From: JADGNZ01 sp963715895
GTDB lineage: Bacteria; Acidobacteriota; Thermoanaerobaculia; Gp7-AA8
Direction: 5' to 3'
DNA: 64,000 nt
NCBI GenBank assembly: GCA_963715895.1
Contig: OY970284.1
Location: forward strand, 6,324,001-6,388,000
Positions 1-8,250 of the stretch are shown here, in pieces. The position numbers and the translations under genes are program-made. Positions within the stretch are counted from its first letter, which is position 1. Every line of letters begins with the position of its first letter. The notes below the pieces were generated by a model that searched no databases, was not told the DNA's origin, and saw only the letters and a program-made list of their open reading frames with translations.

Positions 1-60
1 CAGGGTTACTGGGTTGCAGCAACTCAGCAACCAAGCAACTCAGCAACCCCGAGACCGCAG
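1..60. repeat. CAACTCAGCAACC-type short interspersed repeat
   Basis: The first 60 bases are a low-complexity run built from CAACTCAGCAACC-like units followed by the start of a CGAGACCGC unit. The same motif families recur at 4980-5077, 6468-6602, 8140-8250 and 39713-39870, always between genes. No ORF or known RNA is visible. Its left end lies outside the window. Confidence 0.7.
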
Positions 61-63
61 CGG

Positions 64-1191
64 TTAATAACCCGGCGGAGTGTACGGCGTCGGTTTGCCT
101 ACCACGAACGTTCCCTGCATGCTGTTGTGGCCGGGACTGCAAGTCGTGTTGGTGCAGTAGTAAGAGTACGTTCCCTCTTGATTCGCGGCGAACGTTACGG
201 TGACGGCAGTCGCGCCGGGAGTAAGCATGAGATCGGCCATGATGTCGCCGTCCGGATCGAGTACGCGGAACCCGTGGTTGCTGTCGAGCGCACTGACCTG
301 GAAGGTGACCGTATCGCCGGGGTTGAGAAGTCCTTGCGTAATCTGCGGCGAAATGGTGATGCTCGACGGGCTGCTGGTTGGTCCGCCGCGCTCCGTGACC
401 ACGAACACTTTGCCGGCCGGCGTCTGCGAGACAGGCACGCCGGTGTCTTCGGCCGCCGCAATATAGGTCGGATTGGTCGTCCCGCTGTCGATGACGGAAG
501 CGTAGGCGACGATCGGTTTGTCGGAGGAGTAGCTGAGCCACGAGTCGCTCAGATCGGCTGTGGGCAGCACGTTCTCGGCGTAGCCGGTCAGTCCACCGGG
601 GGCGATGACGCCGAAAGGCGGCATGATGATGACATGGTCATTCCCGACCTGAGCATTGTTCTTGTCGTACAGCTTCCAGGTCACCGTCGCGGCGGTGGGA
701 TTCGGGTTCGCGGCGCCGACGTTCGTGTGAAATGTTCCGCTTTGCGCGACACCGTTCTGGATTTGGATGATCACGCCCTTGGCCTTCGCGCCCGTAGCAT
801 CGACGCCGGCGACGAACTGGCCGAGAGTTCCGCCGGCCGTGACGGCGTAGATTCTCTGCGTGGCCACGAAGTCATCATCTGATTTGAGGCGGATGGCACC
901 GAGACCGCCGCTGTGGAAGAGGGTCGTGACGACGTCGTTGTAAACCAACTGCTGACGCTTCAGCACCGTGATCGGCGCCAGCGCCTGCACTGCCGAGTTA
1001 TCGACGTTGCCGACCGGCAGGTACCAGGCCTGGATCTGAATGTCTTTCGTGGTCGACGGATTGAAGATGCGTGCATCGGTGCGGAAAGTACCGCCGGCGG
1101 TCGTACCGCCGATGCTCAGCCAGATCTCCTTGGCCGAGGCAACACCGGTGACGAAGAAAAGCAAAGCAATCAAAATAAGTCGCAGGCGCAT
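64..1191 (-). CDS. Secreted protein with C-terminal cupredoxin-like domain
   Basis: This 375-aa protein starts at the ATG at 1191, which has GGAGG 7 bases upstream; an ATG further out at 1218 has no such site. Residues 1-20 are a classical signal peptide (MRLRLILIALLF, cleavage after ASA). The middle consists of beta-rich repeats with Gly/Thr-rich loops, the style of secreted proteins that report on sequence-variable surface domains. The last 80 residues resemble a cupredoxin fold: a GTYSYYCTNTTCSPGHNSMQ segment has the Cys-x-His-x-Met spacing of a type 1 copper site. The protein at 55322-56119 is a likely paralogue of the N-terminal part (same FRTDARIFN / FRSDISLIN opening strand). Copper binding is inferred from motif spacing; the cellular role is unknown. 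Confidence 0.75.
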   Translation of the reverse strand: MRLRLILIALLFFVTGVASAKEIWLSIGGTTAGGTFRTDARIFNPSTTKDIQIQAWYLPVGNVDNSAVQALAPITVLKRQQLVYNDVVTTLFHSGGLGAIRLKSDDDFVATQRIYAVTAGGTLGQFVAGVDATGAKAKGVIIQIQNGVAQSGTFHTNVGAANPNPTAATVTWKLYDKNNAQVGNDHVIIMPPFGVIAPGGLTGYAENVLPTADLSDSWLSYSSDKPIVAYASVIDSGTTNPTYIAAAEDTGVPVSQTPAGKVFVVTERGGPTSSPSSITISPQITQGLLNPGDTVTFQVSALDSNHGFRVLDPDGDIMADLMLTPGATAVTVTFAANQEGTYSYYCTNTTCSPGHNSMQGTFVVGKPTPYTPPGY

Positions 1192-1327
1192 CGTGAATCC
1201 TCCGTGGCGGATAAACATTCTACATGCGTAAAGTTGTCAAAGTGAGCCGCGTCACGTCCGTAACCGAATCGTTTCGATTTCGGAGGGTGTCGGGGAGAGT
1301 CGGATACACAAGAGGTCGATCTGTTCT

Positions 1328-1354
1328 ACGACTCCCGACTCCCGACTCCCGACC
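1328..1354. repeat. Heptanucleotide repeat GACTCCC x3
   Basis: Three tandem GACTCCC heptamers and a fourth degenerate one sit in the divergent spacer just upstream of the decarboxylase promoter. They are a separate sequence from, but have the same 7-bp period as, the TCGGTTG arrays at 13.8 and 15.5 kb. Confidence 0.7.
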
Positions 1355-1358
1355 CCGA

Positions 1359-1364
1359 TATCAT
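1359..1364 (+). promoter_or_regulatory. -10 element (TATCAT), probable leaderless promoter
   Basis: TATCAT matches TATAAT at five of six positions and ends seven bases before the ATG at 1372. No Shine-Dalgarno sequence is present in the gap CCAGCTC. The spacing puts transcription start at or next to the start codon. Confidence 0.45.
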
Positions 1365-1371
1365 CCAGCTC

Positions 1372-2778
1372 ATGACGACTTACCCCCTCGAACCTGACGG
1401 CCAGGAAATGCACCACCTCGTCGATGAGGCGATGCGCCGAATCGTCGCGCACATCGAATCGCTTCCCTCCCAACCAGCATCAAACGTTGAAGGGGCGACC
1501 GATTTCGCGCGGACCTTGATCGAGCCGCTCCCGAGGGAAGGCGTTGCCTACGACCGGCTCCTCGACTTTCTGTTTGACGAGGCGATTCCGCGCTCGTTCA
1601 ATGCGGCCGGTCCCGGCTACCTCGCCTTCATCCCGGGAGGCGGGATCTTTCATGCGGCGGTGGCCGACCTGATCGCCGATGCGGTGAACCGATACGTCGG
1701 TGTCTGCGCGGCGGCGCCCGCGCTGGTGCAACTCGAGACGAATGTCGTGCGTTGGTTCTGCGAGATCGTCGGATACGGGGAAGGGAGCGGTGGAGTCCTG
1801 ACCAGCGGCGGCTCGCTGGCGAATCTCACCGCGATCATCGCGGCGCGCCGTTCGGTCCTCGGCGACGATTTCTCACGCGCCACGCTCTACTGCGGAGACC
1901 AGACCCATCACGCCTTTCAGAAAGCGGCGATCCTGGCTGGTTTCCCGGCCGCAAACATTCGCGAGATTCCCAGCGATGCCATGTTCCGCGTCCGTCTCGA
2001 TCTGCTCGCGGACGCCGTCGTCCAGGACCGGGGCAACGGTTACACGCCATTCATGCTCTGCGGGAGCGCCGGCACTACCCCCACCGGTGCCGTCGATGAT
2101 CTGGCCGCCCTCGGCAGGCTGGCGCGCCAGGAATCGCTTTGGTTTCACGTCGACGGCGCCTACGGCGCGTTTTTCATGCTGACCGAGCGCGGCCGCACGG
2201 CCATGCAAGGCATCAGCGAGGCCGACTCGATCATCCTCGATCCGCACAAGACGCTCTTCCTCCCGTTCGGCACCGGCGCTCTCGTGGTGCGCGATGCGGC
2301 CGTGCTTCGGAGCACGTACAGCATGCACGCCGACTACCTTCCCCGGTTTCAGCAAGGCGACGAACTGATCGATTTCTGCGAGCTCTCCCCCGAGCTCTCG
2401 CGCGATTTCCGCGGCCTGCGCGTCTGGCTCCCGCTCAAGCTGTTCGGCATCGAGCCCTTTCGCCAACAGCTCGACGAAAAGCTCGACCTGGCCGCATGGG
2501 CAGCGGCGGAGCTGCATACGATCGAGGGCATCGAAGTGGATGCCGAGCCGCAACTTTCGATCGTCGCCTTTCGCCTGGTGAAACCGGACGCCGATCTCGA
2601 CGCCCTCAATCGCGACCTCATCGCCCGGATCAACGCCCGGCAACGAGTGATGCTGACAGGCGCGGTGGTCGATGGACGCTTCGTGATCCGCATCTGCGTC
2701 GTTTCCCATCGCACGCACCAGGAGCGGATGGAGATGTGTCTGGAGGACATTCGTGCGGCGGTGGCCGAGATCACCTGA
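1372..2778 (+). CDS. Pyridoxal-dependent decarboxylase (group II, aromatic amino acid type)
   Basis: The 468-aa product is a full-length group II PLP decarboxylase of the aromatic-L-amino-acid/tyrosine decarboxylase family, which removes CO2 from amino acids to give amines. The PLP-binding HVDGAYGAFF segment (the Asp that pairs with the pyridine nitrogen) precedes ILDPHKT, where Lys293 would form the Schiff base. The N-terminal helical region and a GYLAFIPGGG segment fit the family. It is monocistronic and divergent from the cupredoxin-tailed gene, and it is convergent with the M13 peptidase across a bidirectional terminator. Substrate cannot be read from sequence; a tryptophan, tyrosine or phenylalanine decarboxylase are all possible. 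Confidence 0.9.
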   Translation: MTTYPLEPDGQEMHHLVDEAMRRIVAHIESLPSQPASNVEGATDFARTLIEPLPREGVAYDRLLDFLFDEAIPRSFNAAGPGYLAFIPGGGIFHAAVADLIADAVNRYVGVCAAAPALVQLETNVVRWFCEIVGYGEGSGGVLTSGGSLANLTAIIAARRSVLGDDFSRATLYCGDQTHHAFQKAAILAGFPAANIREIPSDAMFRVRLDLLADAVVQDRGNGYTPFMLCGSAGTTPTGAVDDLAALGRLARQESLWFHVDGAYGAFFMLTERGRTAMQGISEADSIILDPHKTLFLPFGTGALVVRDAAVLRSTYSMHADYLPRFQQGDELIDFCELSPELSRDFRGLRVWLPLKLFGIEPFRQQLDEKLDLAAWAAAELHTIEGIEVDAEPQLSIVAFRLVKPDADLDALNRDLIARINARQRVMLTGAVVDGRFVIRICVVSHRTHQERMEMCLEDIRAAVAEIT

Positions 2779-2800
2779 TCTTAATCACAGCAAGAAAACA

Positions 2801-2824
2801 AAACGGCGACCGAAGCCGCCGTTT
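2801..2824. terminator. Bidirectional intrinsic terminator
   Basis: AAACGGCG and CGCCGTTT form a perfect 8-bp stem with an 8-base loop between two convergent genes. On the minus strand the stem is followed by TTTTGTTTTCTT, a good U-tract for the M13 peptidase transcript. On the plus strand only GTTTC follows, so termination of the decarboxylase message would be weaker. Confidence 0.7.
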
Positions 2825-2856
2825 CAATCAGAGAGATGCGGCCAAGCCGCGCCGTA

Positions 2857-4938
2857 TCACCAGATCGAACACCTCTTCGACGCCTCCCGCACCATCTTGT
2901 CGCCGTCTTTGCAGTCGTAGGCCTTCCAGAACTCGGGCATGTTCTGCACTGTGCCGTTGACGCGGAACGGACCCTGCGCATGCGGGTCGGTCAGGGCGCG
3001 GCGCGTCGCTTCCTGTGGGGACATGTTCTCGCCCCACACCTGCGCGAAGCCGAGGAAGAAGCGCTGCTCGGGGGAGAAGCCGTCGATGGTCTTGCGCTCT
3101 TTGCCTTCCAGCGACTTCTCGTAGGCGCGCAGGGCGATCGTGGCACCGCCGAGGTCGGCCACCGATTCGCCGTTCACGAGCTTGCCCTGGATGTTGATTC
3201 CGGGGGCGACGTTGAACTCGTCGTACTCCTTGGCCACGCAATCCGTTCGCGCCTGAAAACTCTTCAGATCCTCGGGGGTGAACCAGTTACGGAGATTTCC
3301 TTCGGCGTCGTACTTCGCTCCCTGATCGTCGAAGCCATGCGTCATCTCATGACCGATGACCGTGCCGATCCCTCCGTAGTTGTAGGCGTCGTCCGCGTTC
3401 GGATCGAAGAACGGTGGCTGCAGGATTCCGGCGGGGAAGGTGATGTTGTTCTGCGGCGGGTTGTAGCTCGCGTTGACCGTCGGTGGCGTGAAACCGCCCC
3501 ACTCGTTCGGATCGTCCGGATGGCCGATGCGCTCGATGTTGTGGTGATAGGCCCACGCCCGCGCTGCCTGCGCGTTGGCGGCATACGAGGCCCGGCTGAC
3601 CGTGAGCGCCGAGTAATCGCGCCATTTGTCCGGATAACCGATGCGTCGCCGGAACGCGGCCAGCTTGCCGAGCGCCGCGGCCTTCGTCTCCGGCCCCATC
3701 CAGGTCAGGGTGGGGATGTCCTCCCGCAGCGCCGACACGAGATTGTCGATCAGCGAGCTCATTTTCGCCTTCGCTTCCGGCGTGAAGTTGCGGCGGACGT
3801 ACTCCTGCCCGAGAAGCTGGCCGATGCTGAAGTCGGCGGCGCGGACGCAGCGCTTCCAGCGCTCCTGCGGCTCTTTGGTGCCCGACAGGATGCGCCCGCT
3901 GAAGTTGAAGTCTTCATCGACGAATGCTTTCGTCAGCGTCGGCGCGGCCCCTTCGACGACCTGCCAGCGCAGGAGCGCCTTCCAGTCGTCCACTGGCTCG
4001 TCGCTCAGAAGCTGGCTGACGGTCTTGATGTACTTCGGCTGGGAGACGTTGATCGAGGTCGTGTTGATGCCGAGATCGTGCAGATACGACGGCCAGTCGA
4101 CCGCCGGCGCCATCGACGCAAGCTCGGCCACCGGCGTCGGGTGGTAGGTGTTCTCGGGGAGGCGCAGCTCCACCCGCGGCAGTTGCGCGCTGGCCAGCTT
4201 GGTCTCCAGCACAAGGATCTTCTGCGCATCCGCGCTGGCCTGATCGGCGCTCTCGCCCGAAAGCGCAAGCATCTTCGTAACGTGCGCGACGTATTGCTCC
4301 CGGATGGTCTTGAAGCGAGCGTCCTCGCGCAGGTAGTAGTCCCGGTCCGGCAGGCCGATCGAGCCGGTGCCGAGCGAGGCGATGATCATCTTGCTGTTCT
4401 TCTGATCGTTCTGGCCGCCGATCCGGAAGAGTGGCGCGAAGCCTTCCGTGTGCAGGCGATTGAGCTCGGCGATGAGCGAGGTCCGGTCGCTGATGCCGTC
4501 GATGCGGGCGAGCTCAGGCTGGATCGGGGTGATGCCCGCCGCTTCGACCGCCGGCTCGTTCATGCAGGCCGCGTAGAAATCACCGACCTTCTGCTCGGCG
4601 CTTCCGGGCCTGGCATTGGTCATGGCCGCATCCTCCTCGAGGATCGTGTGCAGGACGTCGCGGTTGCGGTCGGCCAGTTCTTCGAAACGACCGTAGCGCG
4701 AGTACTGTGGCGGAAGCGGATGCGTCTCCCGCCACTTGCCGACGGCGAAACGATAGAAGTCATCGCACGCCTTGACGCTCGTATCCATCGCGGAGAGGTC
4801 GAAGCCGTGCGGGGCGAAGAAGGCCGGAGCGCCGGCGACGGCTGTTGCTGCCGGAGCAGGAGCGGCGGTTTGTGATGATCCACATCCGTTCACGAGTGCG
4901 GCCAGGACGATGACCGCGAAGGCAAGAGTTCGGCGCAT
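2857..4938 (-). CDS. M13 family zinc metallopeptidase (neprilysin-like), lipoprotein
   Basis: The reading frame is open far upstream into the IS3 element, but the ATG at 4938 has GGAGG five bases away and begins a lipoprotein signal (MRRTLAFAVIVLAALVNGC), giving 693 aa, the usual size for bacterial M13/PepO enzymes. The zinc motif is HEMTH within VIGHEMTHGFDDQG at about residue 530. The third ligand lies in the GESVADLGG motif about 57 residues on. NASY and the C-terminal ending with IW also fit the family. It should cleave oligopeptides in the periplasm, anchored by its N-terminal Cys. It is one of at least five extracytoplasmic peptidases in the window. Confidence 0.95.
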   Translation of the reverse strand: MRRTLAFAVIVLAALVNGCGSSQTAAPAPAATAVAGAPAFFAPHGFDLSAMDTSVKACDDFYRFAVGKWRETHPLPPQYSRYGRFEELADRNRDVLHTILEEDAAMTNARPGSAEQKVGDFYAACMNEPAVEAAGITPIQPELARIDGISDRTSLIAELNRLHTEGFAPLFRIGGQNDQKNSKMIIASLGTGSIGLPDRDYYLREDARFKTIREQYVAHVTKMLALSGESADQASADAQKILVLETKLASAQLPRVELRLPENTYHPTPVAELASMAPAVDWPSYLHDLGINTTSINVSQPKYIKTVSQLLSDEPVDDWKALLRWQVVEGAAPTLTKAFVDEDFNFSGRILSGTKEPQERWKRCVRAADFSIGQLLGQEYVRRNFTPEAKAKMSSLIDNLVSALREDIPTLTWMGPETKAAALGKLAAFRRRIGYPDKWRDYSALTVSRASYAANAQAARAWAYHHNIERIGHPDDPNEWGGFTPPTVNASYNPPQNNITFPAGILQPPFFDPNADDAYNYGGIGTVIGHEMTHGFDDQGAKYDAEGNLRNWFTPEDLKSFQARTDCVAKEYDEFNVAPGINIQGKLVNGESVADLGGATIALRAYEKSLEGKERKTIDGFSPEQRFFLGFAQVWGENMSPQEATRRALTDPHAQGPFRVNGTVQNMPEFWKAYDCKDGDKMVREASKRCSIW

Positions 4939-4979
4939 GTTTCCTCCCATGGGTCCAAAGTTGCGGCGGGATATTACGC

Positions 4980-5077
4980 GGTTTCGAGGTCTCGCGGTTG
5001 CGGGGTCTCGCGGTGGGGATGGTTGCCAGGTTGCTGGGTTGCTGGGTTGCTGGGTTGCCGGGTTGCTGGGTTGGAGT
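4980..5077. repeat. CGCGGTCTCGCGG and GTTGCTGG repeat tract, left of IS3 element
   Basis: A CGAGGTCTCGCGGTTGCGGG segment is followed by six near-perfect 8-bp GTTGCTGG units. The tract stops at the left terminal repeat of the IS3 element, and the same 8-bp units resume just after the right end (6474-6518), as if the element had landed inside a tandem array. Confidence 0.75.
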
Positions 5078-5119
5078 TGACCCGATTTCGTGGACACTTG
5101 AACAATAGGGAGATCCGCG

Positions 5120-5434
5120 ATGCCAAAATACCGCAAGCCATATCCGAAAGAGTTCAAAGAGAAGTTGGTGGCTCTGGTTCGGCAAGGACGTACTCCGCAG
5201 GAGTTGTCGAGAGAGTTTGAGCCGACAGGGCAGGCGATCCGAAACTGGGTCGCGCAGTCGGACCGCGACGAAGGACGACGAGAAGACGGTCTGACCACGA
5301 GCGAGCGCGAAGAGTTGCATCGCTTACGGCGCGACAATGAGCGGCTTCTCGAAGAGCGGGAGATCCTAAAAAAAGCCGCGGCCTGGTTCGCTCAGGAGAC
5401 GGAGAAGACCTCGAGAAGGTCTTCTTCTTCATAG
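5120..5434 (+). CDS. IS3-family transposase OrfA (HTH protein)
   Basis: The 104-aa protein has the HTH_Tnp_1 form: FKEKLVALVRQGRTPQELSR followed by the recognition helix GQAIRNWV. A leucine-zipper-like helix (EREELHRLRRDNERLLEERE) mediates OrfA/OrfAB multimerisation in this family. It ends with the standard ILKKAAAWFAQE. The A7 slippery run lies near its end, so a fraction of ribosomes should shift -1 into orfB to make the OrfAB transposase. Confidence 0.93.
   Translation: MPKYRKPYPKEFKEKLVALVRQGRTPQELSREFEPTGQAIRNWVAQSDRDEGRREDGLTTSEREELHRLRRDNERLLEEREILKKAAAWFAQETEKTSRRSSSS
5368..5375 (+). promoter_or_regulatory. Programmed -1 frameshift site (A7G)
   Basis: AAAAAAAG falls within the codons for Ile-Leu-Lys-Lys of OrfA. 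Slipping back one base continues as KKSRGLVRSGDGEDLEKVFF and joins the orfB frame without a stop, as in IS3-family OrfAB fusions. The orfB frame is open throughout this overlap. Confidence 0.8.
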
Positions 5435-5448
5435 ACGCGCACCAGGCC

Positions 5449-6366
5449 ATGTTCTCGATCCGGGCGATGTGCCGCGTGCTGGATGTCTCCACCAGCGGGT
5501 ACTACGCCTGGCGCCGGCGGAAGATCAGTGTACGAAGCCGGGAGGACGAGGACCTTCGAAGGAGGATCCGGGCGATCCATGATCGTTCCCGCCAGACGTA
5601 CGGATCGCCTCGCATTCACGCCGAACTGAAGGAAGAAGGAACGCGAATTGGTCGGAAACGAGTGGCTCGTTTGATGAATGAATCGGGTCTTGCCGGTGTG
5701 AGCCGACGGAGGTCGGTTCGCACCACGCGCCGCGATCCGGCGGCTCGGCCGGCACCCGATCTGGTCGATCGGAAGTTCGTGGCAAACGGCCCGAATCAGC
5801 TCTGGGTAGCCGACATCACGTACATCCCGACGCTGGCCGGCTTTCTCTATCTGGCCGTGGTGCTCGATGTCTGGAGCCGCAAGATCGTCGGCTGGGCAAT
5901 GAGCTCGGGGCTGGCAACGCGCATCGTTCTGGATGCACTGGCCATGGCCGTCGAGCAACGACGGCCGACCGAGGGGGTGATCCATCATTCGGATCAAGGA
6001 TGTCAGTACACCTCGACCGAGTTCGGCAAACGCTGTCGTGAGGCTGGCGTGCGGCCGTCGATGGGATCGCTCGCCGATTGCTACGACAACGCCATGTGCG
6101 AGAGCTTTTTCGCCACCCTCGAATGCGAGTTGCTCGACCGCACGCGATTCGCCGATCGCGCCGAGGCCGAACTGGCCGTGTTCGACTTCATCGAGGGTTT
6201 CTACAACACGCATCGCCGTCACTCGGCGATCGGCTATCTCGCTCCCGTCGCCTTCGAGCAGAAAACCGACCCTGCCCAATCTTCCAGCTCTCTGAAGGCT
6301 CGACACCCCCTCCTCGATCCTCCCCCTCAAGGGGGAGGAGGAAAGGCCTCACTCCAATGCTCATAA
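5449..6366 (+). CDS. IS3-family transposase OrfB (DDE integrase domain)
   Basis: The catalytic half of the IS3 transposase carries an HTH_21 segment (RQTYGSPRIHAELKEEG) and an rve integrase core. The DDE residues appear in WVADITYIP (D), HHSDQGCQY (D) and NAMCESFFATLECE (E). The open frame extends upstream to the frameshift site, so the functional product is probably OrfAB from 5120 to 6366; the ATG at 5449 is only the first in-frame Met. The last 25 residues (after QKTDP) run into a CCCCCTCAAGGGGG palindrome and look unrelated to the family, suggesting the original stop was lost. Confidence 0.92.
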   Translation: MFSIRAMCRVLDVSTSGYYAWRRRKISVRSREDEDLRRRIRAIHDRSRQTYGSPRIHAELKEEGTRIGRKRVARLMNESGLAGVSRRRSVRTTRRDPAARPAPDLVDRKFVANGPNQLWVADITYIPTLAGFLYLAVVLDVWSRKIVGWAMSSGLATRIVLDALAMAVEQRRPTEGVIHHSDQGCQYTSTEFGKRCREAGVRPSMGSLADCYDNAMCESFFATLECELLDRTRFADRAEAELAVFDFIEGFYNTHRRHSAIGYLAPVAFEQKTDPAQSSSSLKARHPLLDPPPQGGGGKASLQCS

Positions 6367-6467
6367 CGACACTTTCCACTCCCCACTCACCACATGTACC
6401 ATCAAAACCGCGCCGGTGATTCGTTTGACCGACGCCAAACTACTAACCCGTCCACGAAAGCGGGGCA

Positions 6468-6602
6468 GGCTCAGGTTGCTGGGTTGCTGGGTTGCTGGGT
6501 TGCTGGGTTGCTGGGAGTGATAGCACCGAGCAACTCAGCAACTCAGCAACTTTGCAACCAAACACCGCGAGACCGCGCAACCCCGCGACCGCGCAAACCG
6601 CG
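6468..6602. repeat. GTTGCTGG array plus CAACTCAGCAAC and CGCGACCGCGC units, right of IS3 element
   Basis: Five GTTGCTGG octamers are followed, in inverted sense, by CAACTCAGCAACTCAGCAAC and then by CGAGACCGCGCAACCCCGCG. The direct and inverted parts can pair into a long hairpin. The block ends exactly at the stop codon of the next gene on the minus strand, where it might act as a 3' end structure. Confidence 0.75.
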
Positions 6603-7418
6603 CTACTTCGCTCGCACCACCGTGTTGATCGCCGCGAGCACCTTCAGCGCGCGCTTCGACGTCCCGCCGGTGGCGAGTTGGGAAGGGCCGTCGATCATGA
6701 TCGCTTTCTGCCCGTGCTTCTGCCACCAGCGGCCGATGTAGAGCAACTCGCCGACTTTGCCGATCACCAGCTCGCCGGAGGAAGCGCGGCCGGTCTGGCG
6801 GAGCTCGACCACGAGGAGGTCGCCGTCATCGATGCCCTGTTCGCGCATCTTTTCGCCGCGGGCGCGAAAGACGACTTCGCCTTCATCGACGAGGGAGGGC
6901 GGGAGCGGAGCGGTCTCGCCTGACAGCTCGACCACCGCTTCGCCTTGGCGGATCTCGCCGGCGACCGGGATTCCCCCGGAACCGCTGCTGTCGGCGACGG
7001 CGCCAGCCGCCCCGCGCCGGCGGCGGAGATCGATCCGCACCGGAGGCAGCTTCGGAAAGTGGGCCACCAGTCCACCGGGGCGCGCCTGACCGTCACCTTT
7101 GTTGTCGAGAATCGTCTCGGCGCGGGCCAGGAGGGACTGGGCGCGGAAGGCATCGGCGTGCGCCTCCCGGATGGTGTCGGCCAGAAGCGGCATGTTGACC
7201 GCGTTGGACGAGGAGTGGGGAGTCTTGACCGTCAGCTCGCCGAGATCGATCTCGGTAAGCTCGAGGACGGCGGCCACCTTCTGCAGGACGTTGATCGAGA
7301 CATTGGCCCCTTTTTCGAGCGCGGCGAGGTGCCGGCGGCTCACGTCGGCAAGGCGAGCCAGGCGGGCCTGGGTGAGGCCTCGCTTGATCCTGGTCGAGCG
7401 TACGATTTCTCCGAGCAT
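6603..7418 (-). CDS. XRE-family regulator with a LexA/S24-like domain lacking protease residues
   Basis: The N-terminal residues 1-65 are a clear Cro/CI-type HTH (GLTQARLARLADVSRRHLAALEKG). The last 120 residues fit the LexA/S24 fold: GIDDGDLLVVE aligns with GIMDGDLLAV of LexA. At the positions of the autoproteolysis residues the protein differs: the Ala-Gly cleavage pair reads Gln-Gly, the nucleophile Ser reads Lys (GEKM, near residue 185), and the general-base Lys reads Gly. It is probably a regulator whose sensor domain senses ligand or dimerises without self-cleavage. A perfect inverted repeat 9 bases upstream of the start suggests autoregulation. The alignment was made by eye. Confidence 0.75.
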   Translation of the reverse strand: MLGEIVRSTRIKRGLTQARLARLADVSRRHLAALEKGANVSINVLQKVAAVLELTEIDLGELTVKTPHSSSNAVNMPLLADTIREAHADAFRAQSLLARAETILDNKGDGQARPGGLVAHFPKLPPVRIDLRRRRGAAGAVADSSGSGGIPVAGEIRQGEAVVELSGETAPLPPSLVDEGEVVFRARGEKMREQGIDDGDLLVVELRQTGRASSGELVIGKVGELLYIGRWWQKHGQKAIMIDGPSQLATGGTSKRALKVLAAINTVVRAK

Positions 7419-7426
7419 GGGCGATT

Positions 7427-7444
7427 AGTAACGTATAAGTTACT
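7427..7444. promoter_or_regulatory. Candidate operator AGTAAC-N6-GTTACT
   Basis: AGTAAC GTATAA GTTACT is a perfect 6-bp dyad immediately upstream of the XRE/S24-like gene. Read on the minus strand the centre is TTATAC, a plausible -10. A repressor bound here would block its own promoter. Confidence 0.5.
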
Positions 7445-7734
7445 AGCTTCCGGCAATCTAAGCAACTAACGACGGTTGCTACCGCCCGGACCTCGGAGGG
7501 TTTGCACACCCTCAAATCGCCGGCCCGGGCGGTTGCGAAGCCGCCGCTGCCGACACAGACTCGCATAAGGGGTGACGAAAGCAGGGATTTCCACCCCTGG
7601 TGGAACAAAAATAATTTGACCCGGAAAAGGAACATGGGGCGATGATTGCTCAGGAACGAAGTCACGAAGGCAGGATTTTGCCCTTTGATTGCCAGAATTG
7701 ACCGTTTTCCGCTCCCCCCGTCCGCCCGTACACA

Positions 7735-7763
7735 TTGACACCTATCCTGCATCGGCATACGAT
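7735..7763 (+). promoter_or_regulatory. Sigma-70-type promoter TTGACA-N17-TACGAT
   Basis: A perfect -35 TTGACA (7735-7740) and a TACGAT -10 (7758-7763) are separated by exactly 17 bases. The ATG at 7777 lies 13 bases beyond, leaving a leader of only about 6 bases and no ribosome site. Two imperfect copies of ACCTAT-N4-TGCA about 22 bp apart overlap the promoter and could be operator half-sites. Confidence 0.6.
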
Positions 7764-7776
7764 ACCTATATTGCAC

Positions 7777-7998
7777 ATGCCGACACGACTCGAGCAGTAC
7801 TTGAAAAGCCGCGGGATCAAACCGGCGCACCTCGCACGCGAATCGGGGTACAGCCGCCAGCACCTCTTGCGGATACGGATGGGACGTATGGAACCGACAC
7901 GCCGCTGCATCGCCGCAATCGTCGCGGCCTGCCGGCGTCTGGCACATGAGCCGGTACGGGCCAACGAACTGTTCGATCTGGAAGAAGAGGAGCATTAG
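7777..7998 (+). CDS. Small HTH DNA-binding protein
   Basis: The 73-aa protein begins at the only ATG in frame (7777). Residues 1-50 fit an XRE-type helix-turn-helix (LEQYLKSRGIKPAHLARESG, then SRQHLLRIRMGR), and the C-terminus is strongly acidic (FDLEEEEH). There is no second domain. It is divergent from the XRE/S24-like gene, and the two may form a small regulatory pair. It is short enough to be a phage-type Cro-like regulator, but no phage genes are nearby. Confidence 0.7.
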   Translation: MPTRLEQYLKSRGIKPAHLARESGYSRQHLLRIRMGRMEPTRRCIAAIVAACRRLAHEPVRANELFDLEEEEH

Positions 7999-8139
7999 GC
8001 CGCAAACCGGTGCGGAATCCTGCACGTTGCGCTACGCCGCGTAGAGACTACGAAGTAGCCAACGAAGACGCGAATGGGAGGCAGAATCCGAAGTCACGTT
8101 TGAGAGGCGGTCTACAGTCTGGAGAGTCGGACCGGAAGG

Positions 8140-8250
8140 GTTGCGCGGTAGCGAGGTTGCGCGGTCTCGGGGTGCGAAACGCTCCTCGATTGATCCCCCA
8201 AGCGAAGCACCGCGAGACCCCGCAACCTCGAGACCGCAAGACCACAAACC
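8140..8250. repeat. CGCGGTCTCG repeat in inverted arrangement
   Basis: The block reads GGTTGCGCGGTAGCGAGGTT, then GCGCGGTCTCGGGG, and after a short loop returns the complement (CCGCGAGACCCCGCAACCTC). It can fold into a long imperfect hairpin at the 3' end of the minus-strand metalloprotease gene. The upstream bases from 7999 to 8139 hold nothing I can recognise. Confidence 0.65.

Larger units (their letters stand above)
5078..6467 (+). mobile_element. IS3-family insertion sequence, complete
   Basis: The 1390-bp element has terminal inverted repeats TGACCCGATTTCGTGGAC (5078-5095) and, reversed, TGCCCCGCTTTCGTGGAC (6450-6467), matching at 16 of 18 positions and starting with the TG typical of IS3. 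Between them lie orfA and orfB in the standard -1 arrangement. No 3-5 bp target duplication is evident, so it may be old or one end may be redefined by recombination in the flanking GTTGCTGG arrays. Confidence 0.85.

Noticed and set aside
2836..4875. 679-residue plus-strand frame opposite the M13 peptidase
   Set aside because: Antisense shadow of a clear peptidase; no ribosome site, family motif or signal.
4939..5337. Long N-terminal extension of the M13 peptidase into the IS3 element
   Set aside because: A lipoprotein signal and GGAGG identify the start at 4938; the extension is antisense to orfA.
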